Source of the DNA: Mesorhizobium koreense | GTDB lineage: Bacteria; Pseudomonadota; Alphaproteobacteria; Rhizobiales; Rhizobiaceae | Reading direction: 5' to 3' | DNA: 64,000 bases | NCBI RefSeq assembly: GCF_031656215.1 | Contig: NZ_CP134228.1 | Span: 1,817,001 to 1,881,000, forward strand | Shown: in pieces, positions 17,329 through 26,620 of the stretch | Layout of the letters: each line of letters starts with the position of its first letter | How positions within the stretch are numbered: position 1 is the stretch's first letter | The notes under the pieces: model-generated | What the model saw: the letters and a program-made list of their open reading frames with translations, nothing else | What the model was told of the DNA's origin: nothing | The model's database searches: none | Translations under genes and position numbers: made by a program

Positions 17329-18357
17329 ATGAAGACATCCGCAGGAACATATGCGATCTGGGGCGGACGCCTCGCCATATTTGCAGGGGCGGCAGTCCTC
17401 GCCGTCGCGCCGCTGGTCTTCCGCGTCACCGATGTCGCGCTCCTGACCGAATTCCTGTCGCTGTTGACGATCGCCATCATGTGGAACCTCGTCGCCGGCT
17501 ATGCCGATATCGTCTCTGTCGGCCAGCACGCCTTTGTCGGCGTCGGCGCCTATGCCTTTTTCGGCTTCGCGGTCATCGCGCATGTCAACCCGTTCCTGGC
17601 CATTGCCCTGGCGGCGCTGGTGGCGTTCCTGTTTGCAATCCCGGTGATGGCGATCATCTTCCGCTTGCGCGCCGCCTATCTTGCCGTCGGAAGCTGGGTG
17701 GTCGCGGAGACGCTGATGCTGGCGGCGGGGAAGCTCTCCGCCTTCGGCGGCGGGTCGGGGGTGAGTATGCCGGTATCGGTCGTGCGCGTCTTCGGCGTGC
17801 ACCCGGCGGAGCGCTATGCGACGATCTACTGGATCGCCTTCGCGGTCGCCGCGCTTGCGCTCGCCTCGACCTGGCTTCTCATGCGCTCGCGCATCGGGCT
17901 AGGGCTCACCGCTATTCGCGACGACGAAGAGGGTGCCGGCGTCGTCGGCGTCAATCTTTCCGGCCTGCGCATCCTCTGCTTCCTCTGGGCGGCGCCGTTT
18001 CTCGGTCTCGCTGGCGCCGTTATCACGCTTCAGAAATTGAGGGTGGCGCCGCCTGCCTCCTTCTCCATCATCGACTGGACGGTCTATGTGATCTTCATCG
18101 TGGTGATCGGCGGCATCGGCAGCTTCGAGGGGCCGATTATCGGCACCGTCATCTTCTTCCTGATCCGCTCTTATCTGAGCGAGATCGGCGTCTGGCACTT
18201 CATCATTCTCGGCGTGCTGTCGATCGCTGTCGTGCTGGTCGAGCCGCGCGGCCTGTGGGGGCTGGTCCGGCGCTTCCTGCCGGGGGACGTGATCCCGATC
18301 ACACGGCGTCCACCGGCGCCGGTTGCCCGACAGGCGGAGAGTGTCCCGCACGCGTAA
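17329..18357 (+). CDS. LIV-type ABC transporter permease (LivM-like)
   Basis: The product is 342 aa with eight to ten hydrophobic helices. The N-terminal LTIAIMWNLVAGYADIVSVG followed by QHAFVGVGAYAFFG is the LivM signature, and VVIGGIGSFEGPIIGTVIFF is the conserved loop that meets the ATPase. The ATG at 17329 was chosen because GGGTGGG precedes it and upstream in-frame sequence is arginine/histidine rich and not protein-like. The C-terminus ends in a short proline-rich tail. The last importer gene, it is separated from the cupin gene by only 18 bp. Confidence 0.92.
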   Translation: MKTSAGTYAIWGGRLAIFAGAAVLAVAPLVFRVTDVALLTEFLSLLTIAIMWNLVAGYADIVSVGQHAFVGVGAYAFFGFAVIAHVNPFLAIALAALVAFLFAIPVMAIIFRLRAAYLAVGSWVVAETLMLAAGKLSAFGGGSGVSMPVSVVRVFGVHPAERYATIYWIAFAVAALALASTWLLMRSRIGLGLTAIRDDEEGAGVVGVNLSGLRILCFLWAAPFLGLAGAVITLQKLRVAPPASFSIIDWTVYVIFIVVIGGIGSFEGPIIGTVIFFLIRSYLSEIGVWHFIILGVLSIAVVLVEPRGLWGLVRRFLPGDVIPITRRPPAPVARQAESVPHA

Positions 18358-18375
18358 TCATCGAGGAGAAGAGAG

Positions 18376-18909
18376 ATGCCCGAAAAAGCCACAAACGAAT
18401 TCTGGCGCGACCTCAAGCCGATCACGACCGTCTTCCAGCCGAACGCGCTGCCGGAAATCTACACCGCCAACGCGGCGACCGAGGACGAGCGCTACTATGT
18501 GCCGTTCACCGAGACGGTTTCGTCGCGGCCGCTCTGGATTTCGCCCAGCCAGAACAAATGGTGTGACATATTGATGGCGAAGAAAGCGGGGCTGGTGAAC
18601 CGCCACTACCATCCGCATCAGGTGTTTGCCTACACGATCTCCGGCAAATGGGGCTATCTGGAGCACGATTGGACCGCGACCGCGGGCGACTTCGTCTACG
18701 AGACGCCGGGCGAAGGGCATACGCTGGTCGCCTATGAGCATGACGAGCCGATGAGGACGATTTTCGTCGTGGAAGGCCCGCTGATCTGGCTCGACGACAA
18801 GGGCGAGGCGGACGGCTATTTCGACGTCCACATGTACATCGCCATGTGCAAGGCACATTACGAGAAGGTCGGGCTAGGCGCCGGTTTGATCGACGCGATC
18901 TTGCGGTAG
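18376..18909 (+). CDS. Cupin protein of the 2,4'-dihydroxyacetophenone dioxygenase family
   Basis: The product is 177 aa, a single-domain cupin. The metal site is visible: NRHYHPHQVFAYTISGKWGY (two His and a downstream position for Glu/Gln) and the second motif ETPGEGHTLVAYE with its His. The sequence layout resembles 2,4'-dihydroxyacetophenone dioxygenase (DAD), an iron enzyme that cleaves a C-C bond in aryl ketones, but homologues act on varied substrates, so only the family is claimed. The gene is 18 bp downstream of the LIV importer with GAGGAGAAGAG before the ATG, so it is the last gene of that operon and probably acts on the imported molecule. Confidence 0.8.
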   Translation: MPEKATNEFWRDLKPITTVFQPNALPEIYTANAATEDERYYVPFTETVSSRPLWISPSQNKWCDILMAKKAGLVNRHYHPHQVFAYTISGKWGYLEHDWTATAGDFVYETPGEGHTLVAYEHDEPMRTIFVVEGPLIWLDDKGEADGYFDVHMYIAMCKAHYEKVGLGAGLIDAILR

Positions 18910-18922
18910 TCGTTCCTGGCCT

Positions 18923-19681
18923 TCAGGCGCTCATGCCGCCGTCGACCATCAGCGTCGTGCCGGTGGTGAAACTCGACTGGTCCGAGGCGAGATAGAGGGC
19001 GGAGCGCGCGATCTCCTCCGGTTCGGCGTGGCGGCCGAGCGGGATGATCTCGTTGAAGAATTGCGTGCCGTCGCGGCCGATGATGCTCGAAAGATCGGCC
19101 TCGACCGCTCCCTGGAAGGAATTCGCCACTGGCCCCGGATTGAGCGTGTTCACGCGGATGCGGCGCGGCGCAAGTTCTTTGGCGAGGCAGCGCATCAGCC
19201 CGACCTGCGCGTGCTTGGCGGTGATGTAACCATAGACGCCGGGATCGCCGCGCGTGCCGGCGACGCTCGACATGATGATAATGCTGCCGCCGTCCGCCAT
19301 CTTCGGCACTGCGGCCTGGGCGAGCAGGAAGGCGCCCTTGACGTGGACACGGTAGACCGCGTCGAAGACCTCTTCGGGATACTCCCCGATCGGCGCGACG
19401 GTGCCGAAATTTCCCGCATTGCTGACGACCACGTCGAGCCGGCCGAAGGCCGCGATAGCTGTCTCGATCATCCGCTCGGCGTCTTCGGCGCGAGTGACGT
19501 CGCCGGCGACAGTCGCCGTTTGTTTGTTCCCGATCCCCTCACGGGCGTTGGCCAGCGCGCTTTCGTCCAAGTCCGACAGGACGAGCTTCGCGCCTTCATC
19601 GGCGAAGAGTTTTGCGACGGCGCGGCCGAGGCTGCCGGCGCCGCCGGTGATGAGACAGACCTTGCCCTGCAAAGCGCCCAT
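18923..19681 (-). CDS. Short-chain dehydrogenase/reductase (classical SDR)
   Basis: The product is 252 aa. It has the Rossmann motif LITGGAGSLGRAVAKLF (TGxxxxxG), VVSNAGNFG (NNAG-type), the catalytic serine in IIMSSVAGTRGDPG, the Tyr-x3-Lys pair YGYITAKH and the PGPVANSFQG loop. The aspartate in LVLSDLDE after the second beta strand points to NAD(H) preference. The ATG at 19681 has GGAGG upstream. It is convergent with the cupin gene, and the two might handle the same alcohol/ketone substrate. The family is too broad to name a substrate. Confidence 0.9.
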   Translation of the reverse strand: MGALQGKVCLITGGAGSLGRAVAKLFADEGAKLVLSDLDESALANAREGIGNKQTATVAGDVTRAEDAERMIETAIAAFGRLDVVVSNAGNFGTVAPIGEYPEEVFDAVYRVHVKGAFLLAQAAVPKMADGGSIIIMSSVAGTRGDPGVYGYITAKHAQVGLMRCLAKELAPRRIRVNTLNPGPVANSFQGAVEADLSSIIGRDGTQFFNEIIPLGRHAEPEEIARSALYLASDQSSFTTGTTLMVDGGMSA

Positions 19682-19816
19682 TGAACGGTGTCCTCCCTGT
19701 TCGAATTTGAGATCGATACCCTCTCGACGCGTGCGGATGAAAGAGGCATTCTTTGTCCATGACGTTTCGGGTTCCCGCCCGGGCGCCTTCGTTGACCGGA
19801 ACCGAGGAGCAAGGTC

Positions 19817-20404
19817 ATGCGAAATATCCATTCTGCCGTCCTGACCATCCCGTCTTTCCCAACCATCGGTATGGCCGCGATCCTGACCGGGCTTCGGCGC
19901 GTGACGTGGGAGGATCTGTTCCGTCAATTCACGGGCCGGCGCATCATTGTGGGGATGGGCGTGCTGCTCCTGATCCTTTTTTCGTTCGGTTGGGCAACGC
20001 GCCACGATCCGTCGGAAAAGCCCTATCTCGGTGTTCTCGGCGGCGGCTTCATCTACAATTACCGAGAAGGCGAGGAGTTCTACGGCCTCACCACCATGGT
20101 CCAGAAACCGCTCGCCGAAGGCTCTATCATCGAGGTCGAGTTCGAGAATCCGGTCGGCGGGAAGCCGTTCATCGTCTCCGAGCGGGTAAGCGCGCGGACG
20201 AACCGCTACGCCTTCCACTCGCCGGACGTCCATGGCGTCGTCGCGAACAAGCCCTATCACGTGGTGATCCGCATCTATGACCGGGAAAGAAAGAAACTGA
20301 TCTGGTCGACCACCCGCGACTACAAGAGCGATCTCGATGACAGCGTCGTGCCGAAGAAGCCGGTGGTCATCGGGCCCGGTTATACGCCCAACCCCGACCT
20401 CTGA
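19817..20404 (+). CDS. Membrane-anchored protein, unknown function
   Basis: The product is 195 aa and I do not recognise the family. One clear transmembrane helix (IIVGMGVLLLILFSFGWATR, about residues 43-62) separates a basic N-terminal segment (TGLRRVTWEDLFRQFTGRR) from a soluble C-terminal part rich in beta-type residues, including LGVLGGGFIYNYREGEEFYG and VEFENPVGGKPFIVSERVSA. The C-terminal part looks like a periplasmic beta-sandwich. The ATG at 19817 has GAGGAGCAAGG upstream. It is divergent from the SDR and 84 bp upstream of xylB; no functional link is apparent. Confidence 0.65.
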   Translation: MRNIHSAVLTIPSFPTIGMAAILTGLRRVTWEDLFRQFTGRRIIVGMGVLLLILFSFGWATRHDPSEKPYLGVLGGGFIYNYREGEEFYGLTTMVQKPLAEGSIIEVEFENPVGGKPFIVSERVSARTNRYAFHSPDVHGVVANKPYHVVIRIYDRERKKLIWSTTRDYKSDLDDSVVPKKPVVIGPGYTPNPDL

Positions 20405-20488
20405 TCCGGCGTCGGCCATTGATCGAGAGCCGATAGCGTTCTAGGCAGGCGTCTCCGGCCGACGACGGCACGCGGAGGAGTTTGTCGC

Positions 20489-21946
20489 ATGTATCTCGGA
20501 CTCGATCTCGGCACCTCGGGCGTCAAGGCGCTGCTCATCGACGAAAGGCAGGCGATCGTCGGTTCGGCCCACGGCGAACTGGACGTATCGCGTCCGCATT
20601 CGGGCTGGTCGGAGCAGGATTCGGCCGACTGGATACGCGCCACGGAAGAAGCAGTCGGAGCGCTCAAGCAAGCGCATCCGAAGGCGCTAGCCGCCGTGAA
20701 AGGGATCGGCCTTTCGGGTCAGATGCACGGCGCGACGCTGCTCGACGCCTCCGACGCGGTCCTGAGGCCGTGCATCCTGTGGAACGATACGAGGAGCTTT
20801 GCCGAGGCGGCGGCGCTCGACGCCGATCCGCGCTTCCGCGCCGTTACCGGCAACATCGTGTTCCCCGGCTTCACCGCGCCGAAGCTCGTGTGGGTCAAAA
20901 ACAACGAGCCTGAAATCTTTGCGAAAGTGAGGAAGGTGCTTTTGCCGAAGGACTATCTGCGCCTCTGGCTGACCGGCGAGCACATCTCGGAAATGTCCGA
21001 CGCGAGCGGCACCGCATGGCTGGATGTCTCCGCTCGGCACTGGTCGGACGAACTGCTCGCGGCGACGGGGATGGACGAAAGCCAAATGCCTTCGCTCGTG
21101 GAAGGCACAGAAAGGGCCGGCATGCTGAAACCGGAACTGGCGGCCCGATGGGGGATCGGCGGACCGGCGGTCGTCGCCGGCGGGGCAGGGGACAACGCCG
21201 CGTCGGCTTGTGGCATGGGGACGATCGGTGAGGGGCACGCCTTCGTCTCGATCGGCACGTCGGGCGTGCTCTTCGCGGCCAACGCGGCCTATCTGCCTAA
21301 CCCGGAAAGCGCGGTTCACACGTTCTGCCACGCGCTGCCGCGGACATGGCACCAGATGGGTGTCATCCTGTCGGCGACCGACTCGCTCAATTGGTTGTCC
21401 GACGTCACCGGCCGCTCGGCAGCGGAACTGACCGGCGAACTCGGTGAGGCGTTGAAGGCGCCAGGCGGCGTCACCTTCCTGCCTTACCTTTCGGGAGAGC
21501 GTACACCCTACAACGATGCGGCTATCCGCGGCGCCTTCGCAGGGCTCGGACATGAATCCGGCCGAACGGTACTGACGCAGGCTGTACTCGAGGGCGTGGC
21601 GTTCGCCTTCCGCGACTGTCTCGAAGCGCTCAGGAAGGCCGGCACGACGCTCGACCGTGTCACCGCGATCGGCGGTGGTTCGCGCTCGGCCTACTGGCTG
21701 AAGTCGATCGCCACGGCGCTCGGTCTGCCGGTCGACATCCCGGCCGAAGGCGATTTCGGCGCCGCCTTCGGGGCGGCGCGGCTCGGCCTGATCGCCGCCG
21801 AGAGCGCCGATCCCGTCGCCATCTGCACGCCGCCCGCGATCTCCCATTCGGTCGATCCCGATGGGGCGCTGACGGATGCGTATGAAGAGGCCTACCAGCG
21901 CTACCGGGCGCTTTATCCTGCCGTGAAGAAAGCAACCGCCGGATAA
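20489..21946 (+). CDS. xylB: Xylulokinase
   Basis: The product is 485 aa, a FGGY-family kinase that phosphorylates D-xylulose to xylulose 5-phosphate. The start MYLGLDLGTSGVKALLIDER holds the phosphate-1 loop, ISGQMHG-type GLSGQMHGATLLD and WNDTRS follow, and the second domain has GGAGDNAASACGMG, SIGTSGVLFA and the C-terminal FGGY-type AIGGGSRSAYWLKSIA. Length and motifs match XylB well. The xylose isomerase gene is nearby at 23726 but is separated by a minus-strand gene and a small gene, so the two may be transcribed separately. No XylR-type regulator is next to it. Confidence 0.93.
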   Translation: MYLGLDLGTSGVKALLIDERQAIVGSAHGELDVSRPHSGWSEQDSADWIRATEEAVGALKQAHPKALAAVKGIGLSGQMHGATLLDASDAVLRPCILWNDTRSFAEAAALDADPRFRAVTGNIVFPGFTAPKLVWVKNNEPEIFAKVRKVLLPKDYLRLWLTGEHISEMSDASGTAWLDVSARHWSDELLAATGMDESQMPSLVEGTERAGMLKPELAARWGIGGPAVVAGGAGDNAASACGMGTIGEGHAFVSIGTSGVLFAANAAYLPNPESAVHTFCHALPRTWHQMGVILSATDSLNWLSDVTGRSAAELTGELGEALKAPGGVTFLPYLSGERTPYNDAAIRGAFAGLGHESGRTVLTQAVLEGVAFAFRDCLEALRKAGTTLDRVTAIGGGSRSAYWLKSIATALGLPVDIPAEGDFGAAFGAARLGLIAAESADPVAICTPPAISHSVDPDGALTDAYEEAYQRYRALYPAVKKATAG

Positions 21947-21973
21947 GACGGGTATGCGAGGCGCGGTTGCGTC

Positions 21974-23017
21974 TCAGTTTGCCGGCACGCCGTCCTTCCA
22001 GCTTGCCCAGTCGCTGACGATGGCGTGGGTGAGGCGGGAACCGACGAGATAGGCGTTCTCGACGGAGGGTATGAAGCCGCCCGACTGGGCGTGCAGCGAC
22101 TGGTCGGGCGTCTGGCCCGGATATTCCTGGTCGAAATTCGATGCCGTGCGCAGCAGCGCCACCCGTTTCATATCGATGCGGCCCATATCGGCGCCGCGGC
22201 TCAACGCGGTGAGGGTGGCGTTGTCCTCCTGCTGGGTGGTGCAGTAATTGGCGGCGCCGTCGGTCATCAGCTTAGCCCAGTCGTTCATCGCCTTGCTCGT
22301 CAGCGAGCCGTGCCACCACGTATCGGCCGAGATGGTGTCGCAGATCGATATCGCCGGCGGCTGGTTTGCCGGCGCGTTCGGGTAGTGCGCCCGGTATTCC
22401 TTCGCCTTGTCGCCGTCCTCCAGCTTCACGTCCTTCGAGAGATCGTAGGCGCGCTGCGTCAGCTTCTCGTTCAGGTGGAAGACTTCGGTGCCGTAGTCAG
22501 GCTTCGGCTTGTCCTTCGGCGTGGGACTGAAGATGCCGAGCCGACCGGTGCTCCACTCCTTCGGGATCTGGCGGGGGTCGATGTACCATTGCAAGCCACC
22601 GTCGATGGCATAGCGCGCCCAGTGCGCGGAGCCAAGCGTGCCGTCGGCCGGATCGACGCCGGCGATGCCTGCGATCAGGATATAGGAGTGCGACAGATCC
22701 AACCGGTCGGAATGGACCAGCGCCGATATGGAACTTGCGGCATTCGCGTAGCCCATCGACGTGGTCACGAGACACAGGCCCTCCTCGTTGCAGAGCAGGT
22801 CGGGGAAGGCCTTTGAAAGACCGGGGATCTGGATCCTCGTGGTGAGCTTCTCGTTTTCTATCCAGCGCTGCGCCTCGCCCGGCGTATCGCCCGGCACTTC
22901 AAACATCGTGACGACGAGGACTTTAGGCGTGATCGCCGCCCCCTTCTCCTGCGCGGCGGCGGGAACGACCACCGGCAGGCAAGTTGCAACGACACAGGCG
23001 GCGGTGAAAAGCTTCAA
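21974..23017 (-). CDS. Purine nucleoside permease (NUP) family periplasmic protein
   Basis: The product is 347 aa with a cleavable signal peptide (MKLFTAACVVATCLPVVVPA, then AAAQ). The mature part begins ITPKVLVVTMFEVPGDTPGE and has the family blocks LCLVTTSMGYANAASSISAL, SYILIAGIAGVDPADGTLGS and CDTISADTWWHGSLTSKAMN. Despite the permease name, given for a Candida protein, the fold is that of nucleoside phosphorylases and there are no membrane helices, so a periplasmic nucleoside-binding or cleaving role is more likely (inference). The gene is convergent with xylB. The large purine-degradation region in this window makes a nucleoside link attractive. Confidence 0.85.
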   Translation of the reverse strand: MKLFTAACVVATCLPVVVPAAAQEKGAAITPKVLVVTMFEVPGDTPGEAQRWIENEKLTTRIQIPGLSKAFPDLLCNEEGLCLVTTSMGYANAASSISALVHSDRLDLSHSYILIAGIAGVDPADGTLGSAHWARYAIDGGLQWYIDPRQIPKEWSTGRLGIFSPTPKDKPKPDYGTEVFHLNEKLTQRAYDLSKDVKLEDGDKAKEYRAHYPNAPANQPPAISICDTISADTWWHGSLTSKAMNDWAKLMTDGAANYCTTQQEDNATLTALSRGADMGRIDMKRVALLRTASNFDQEYPGQTPDQSLHAQSGGFIPSVENAYLVGSRLTHAIVSDWASWKDGVPAN

Positions 23018-23297
23018 TTCGGTGATCCTTTTGATGTCGGGCGCGAGAAATGCCGTCTTACTGTACTGTTTCTCCCAACCGTATCAGATGTTTACGGTCG
23101 TGTTGCAAGCCTCGTCGGGACCCGACGCCCTTATCCCGCGAACCGGACCATCATCTTGCGGCCGGCGGCTTTCCACAATCGTCTTTTTGAGGTTTTCCGC
23201 ATGTCGTTCACGCGGGCGGTGCGGCGAATGGCGCGCTTTTCGCGGGAACGACGAGCGGCGTTTCGCGTTTCTCTGGCATTGAACAAGGAGAACGATA

Positions 23298-23531
23298 ATG
23301 AAGAGCATATTGATCGCTGCGATGATCGCAATCGGCGGTGTTGCCGCCGCCGGCGTGCCGGCCCAGGCGGCCAGCGTCGTTATCCGGACGGACAATGGCT
23401 GGCACCACGATCGTCGTCATAACGATCACCGTCACTGGCGGCGTCATCATGAACGCCACTGCTGGGTGAAGGTGCGCCGCTCCTGGCACCATGGCGAGCG
23501 GGTTATTCGTCGCGTGCGTGTCTGCGAATAA
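23298..23531 (+). CDS. Small secreted histidine/arginine-rich protein
   Basis: The product is 77 aa. A signal peptide (KSILIAAMIAIGGVAAAGVP, cleavage near AQA-A) leads to a mature peptide of about 50 residues that is very rich in His and Arg: WHHDRRHNDHRHWRRHHERH followed by CWVKVRRSWHHG and a final Cys. Two cysteines could form a disulfide. The composition suggests metal binding or nucleic-acid/envelope binding, but no function is known. AAGGAG precedes the ATG and a strong terminator follows the stop, so it is a monocistronic real gene. About 280 bp upstream contain no other gene. Confidence 0.8.
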   Translation: MKSILIAAMIAIGGVAAAGVPAQAASVVIRTDNGWHHDRRHNDHRHWRRHHERHCWVKVRRSWHHGERVIRRVRVCE

Positions 23532-23546
23532 ACTTCTGTCAAGCCG

Positions 23547-23578
23547 AGGCGCCGGAGATAAAGCTCCGGCGCCTTTTT
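23547..23578 (+). terminator. Rho-independent terminator after the His-rich peptide gene
   Basis: A perfect 11-bp GC-rich stem (AGGCGCCGGAG / CTCCGGCGCCT) with a 6-base loop is followed directly by five T residues. It starts 16 bp after the stop codon. Confidence 0.9.
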
Positions 23579-23725
23579 CGCCCCATCTTTCTCTCAAAGC
23601 CACCGAAAGCGTTCGGGCCGGTTTCCCTGCTTGAAACCGCGCGTCCGGCCCAATAGTGTCGCGCCGCATCGCTGCTGCCGAACCGCGGCGGCATGATGAA
23701 GCCCCATAATCGAGAGGGAAGAGGC

Positions 23726-25051
23726 ATGAGCAGCGGCTTTTTCGGCGACATCAAACCGATTAGATACGAGGGGCCGGAAAGCGAGAACCCGCTGGCCTAT
23801 CGGCACTACGATGCCGACGAGATCGTCATGGGCAAGCGCATGGCGGACCATCTGCGCTTCGCTGTTGCCTACTGGCATTCCTTTACCTGGCCGGGCGGCG
23901 ATCCCTTCGGCGGCCAGACCTTCGAGCGGCCATGGTTCGCCAGGCCGGGCGAGGTCGAGACGATGGAGCATGCGAAGCTCAAGGCGGACGCTGCCTTCGA
24001 GATGTTCTCGCTTTTGGGCACGCCCTATTTCTGCTTCCATGACGCCGATGTGCGTCCGGAGGGAACGACCTTTGCGGAAAGCGCTTCGCGCCTCGACGAG
24101 ATAGCCGATGTGTTCGAGGCGAAGATGAAGGAAACCGGTGTCAAGCTTCTGTGGGGCACGGCGAACCTGTTCTCCCACCGCCGCTTCATGGCGGGTGCCG
24201 CAACCAATCCCGATCCTGACGTCTTCGCCTATGCCGCGGCGACAGTGAAGAAATGTATCGATGTCACCAAGCGCCTGAAAGGCGAGAACTATGTACTTTG
24301 GGGCGGGCGCGAGGGTTACGAGACGCTGCTCAATACCGATATCGGCCGCGAGACGGGACAGGCCGGGCGCTTCCTCTCCATGGTCGTCGACTACAAGCAC
24401 CGCATCGGCTTCAAGGGCACGATCCTGATCGAGCCGAAACCGCAGGAGCCGACCAAGCATCAGTACGATTACGATGTCGCGACCGTCTACGGTTTCCTCA
24501 AGCGCTTTGGGCTGGAAAACGAGGTCAAGGTCAATATCGAGCAGGGCCACGCCATCCTTGCCGGCCACACCTTCGAGCACGAACTGGCGCTGGCCGCGGC
24601 GCTCGGCATATTCGGCTCCATCGACATGAACCGCAACGACTACCAGTCGGGCTGGGACACAGACCAGTTCCCCAACAATGTGCCGGAGATGGCGCTCGCC
24701 TATTATCAGGTCCTGCACGCCGGCGGCTTCAAGACCGGCGGCACGAATTTCGACGCCAAGCTCAGGCGTCAGTCGCTCGATCCGCAGGACCTGCTGATCG
24801 CGCATATCGGCGGCATGGATTGCTGCGCGCGAGGCTTGAAGGCGGCTGCGCGAATGATCGAGGACAAGGCGCTCTCCGGCCCGCTCGAGAAGCGCTATGC
24901 AGGGTGGAAATCGACTGAGGCGCAGGCGATCCTGTCGGGCAAGCGGACATTGGAAGAGGTCGCCGAACGCGTCGTGAGGGAAAAGATCGAACCTCAGCCG
25001 AAATCCGGCCGCCAGGAGCATCTGGAGAATATCGTCAACCGGTATGTGTGA
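23726..25051 (+). CDS. xylA: Xylose isomerase
   Basis: The product is 441 aa, class II XylA length, converting D-xylose to D-xylulose in the cytoplasm. The start [15 protein letters not shown] and the segments [40 protein letters not shown] (active-site His/Asp), [36 protein letters not shown] (metal Glu) and [19 protein letters not shown] (metal Asp residues) are all intact. I use the ATG at 23726 with GGGAAGAGG upstream rather than the one at 23693. It is followed 48 bp later by a polyol dehydrogenase, which would feed keto-pentoses or hexoses into the same route, and XylB is encoded upstream. Confidence 0.95.
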   Translation: MSSGFFGDIKPIRYEGPESENPLAYRHYDADEIVMGKRMADHLRFAVAYWHSFTWPGGDPFGGQTFERPWFARPGEVETMEHAKLKADAAFEMFSLLGTPYFCFHDADVRPEGTTFAESASRLDEIADVFEAKMKETGVKLLWGTANLFSHRRFMAGAATNPDPDVFAYAAATVKKCIDVTKRLKGENYVLWGGREGYETLLNTDIGRETGQAGRFLSMVVDYKHRIGFKGTILIEPKPQEPTKHQYDYDVATVYGFLKRFGLENEVKVNIEQGHAILAGHTFEHELALAAALGIFGSIDMNRNDYQSGWDTDQFPNNVPEMALAYYQVLHAGGFKTGGTNFDAKLRRQSLDPQDLLIAHIGGMDCCARGLKAAARMIEDKALSGPLEKRYAGWKSTEAQAILSGKRTLEEVAERVVREKIEPQPKSGRQEHLENIVNRYV

Positions 25052-25099
25052 GCGCAGTATCCCTTAGGATTTTTCGCTTAACGACCGGAGACGATCCCG

Positions 25100-26620
25100 A
25101 TGCCTCGCCTTTCCTCTAACTCCGATTTGTCGTCCTCTGTCCGCGCACCGTCCTATGATCGCTCGGTGCCCGCTGGCATCGTGCATCTCGGCACAGGCGC
25201 GTTCCATCGCGCGCATCAGGCTGTCTATACGGACGATGCGCTAGCGAAATCAGATGGCGGCTGGATGATCACCGGCGTCAGCCTCCGCTCGCCCGATGTG
25301 GCGAACCAGCTCAACCCGCAGGACGGGCTCTATACGCTTTTGACGCGCGGACCGGCAGGTGTCGAGGCGCGGGTTATCGGCAGTATACGCCATGTGCTCG
25401 TCGCGCCGGAAGAGCCGCAAAAAGTGCTCGATGCACTGGCGGCGCCGGAGACGAAGATCGTCAGCCTCACCATCACCGAGAAGGGCTACGGACTCGATCC
25501 GAAGACAGGCGGGCTCGACCGGGCGCACCCGGCGGTCGCCGCCGACCTTGCCGACCCGCGCCGTCCGCAGGGAGCGGTCGGTTCCATTGTCGAGGCGCTA
25601 CGCCTCCGGCATGAAGCGGGGCTCTCCGGCGTTACCGTTCTTTGCTGCGACAACCTTCCTTCCAACGGCAAGGTGGTTGCGCGGCTGGTCAGGGAATTCG
25701 CTGCGGAAGCCGCGCCAGACCTCTTGCCGTTCATCGAGGCGAACGTTTCCTTTCCCTCGACCATGGTCGATCGCATCACGCCCGCCGCCATCCAAAAGAC
25801 CTTCGCGGATGTCCGGGCGCTGACCGGCTTCGACGATCAGGGCGTGGTCGAGACCGAGCCATTCTCGCAATGGATCATCGAAGACGATTTCGTCGCGGGA
25901 CGGCCGGACTGGGAGGCGGGAGGTGCGCTCTTCGTCGCCGATGTCGCGCCTTACGAGAAGATGAAGCTCCGCATGCTGAACGGCGCGCACTCCATGCTTG
26001 CCTATTCGGGCTTCCTCGCCGGCCGCCGCTATGTGCGCGACGTGATGGGCGACCCGGCGCTTGCCGCTCTGGTGGCGCGGCATATGAAGGCGGCCGCCGC
26101 AACGCTCGATCCGGTGCCCGGCGTCGATCTCGGCCAGTACGCGGCGGATTTGCAGGAGCGCTTCCGCAATCCGGCCATCGCGCACGAGACCTATCAGATC
26201 GCCATGGACGGCACGCAGAAATTGCCGCAGCGCCTGCTCGAACCGGCAATCGTGGCGCTGGAGCGGGGGCAGGGAATCGACGCCTTCGCCTTCGCTGTCG
26301 CAGCGTGGATGCGTTACGCGCTCGGTAGGGAGGAAGGCGGTGAGTCCTATGCCCTGCGCGACCCGCGTGAAAAGGAAATTGCCGCGATGCTGGAAAGAGC
26401 CGGCAAGGATGCCGGTGCAATGGCCGACGCCCTTTTGGCTCTGCCGGGGCTGTTTCCAGCTGTGCTCGGCGGCAACCGGATCTGGACGGATGGGGTGAAA
26501 CGCAGGCTTGCCCTCATGATGGACAAGGGAATGCGGGCAGCGATCGAGGAAGAAGCACGAAGTTTGCTCTCCCGCGAAGGGAAAGCCGTCGCGGGAAGCC
26601 GCTACTGCACGAGAAAATAA
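25100..26620 (+). CDS. Mannitol/arabinitol dehydrogenase-family polyol dehydrogenase
   Basis: The product is 506 aa, the usual size of the long-chain mannitol dehydrogenase family, which oxidises mannitol, arabinitol or fructuronate-type substrates with NAD. The N-terminal nucleotide site is IVHLGTGAFHRAHQAVYTDD, and the catalytic K-x4-N-x2-H pattern is present in KMKLRMLNGAHSMLAYSGFL. The motif set is closer to D-mannitol/D-arabinitol 2- or 4-dehydrogenases than to UxaB, but the exact polyol is not readable. CGGAG precedes the ATG. Downstream of xylA, it suggests arabinitol, xylitol or mannitol use. Its end overlaps the convergent iclR gene by 19 bp. Confidence 0.88.
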   Translation: MPRLSSNSDLSSSVRAPSYDRSVPAGIVHLGTGAFHRAHQAVYTDDALAKSDGGWMITGVSLRSPDVANQLNPQDGLYTLLTRGPAGVEARVIGSIRHVLVAPEEPQKVLDALAAPETKIVSLTITEKGYGLDPKTGGLDRAHPAVAADLADPRRPQGAVGSIVEALRLRHEAGLSGVTVLCCDNLPSNGKVVARLVREFAAEAAPDLLPFIEANVSFPSTMVDRITPAAIQKTFADVRALTGFDDQGVVETEPFSQWIIEDDFVAGRPDWEAGGALFVADVAPYEKMKLRMLNGAHSMLAYSGFLAGRRYVRDVMGDPALAALVARHMKAAAATLDPVPGVDLGQYAADLQERFRNPAIAHETYQIAMDGTQKLPQRLLEPAIVALERGQGIDAFAFAVAAWMRYALGREEGGESYALRDPREKEIAAMLERAGKDAGAMADALLALPGLFPAVLGGNRIWTDGVKRRLALMMDKGMRAAIEEEARSLLSREGKAVAGSRYCTRK

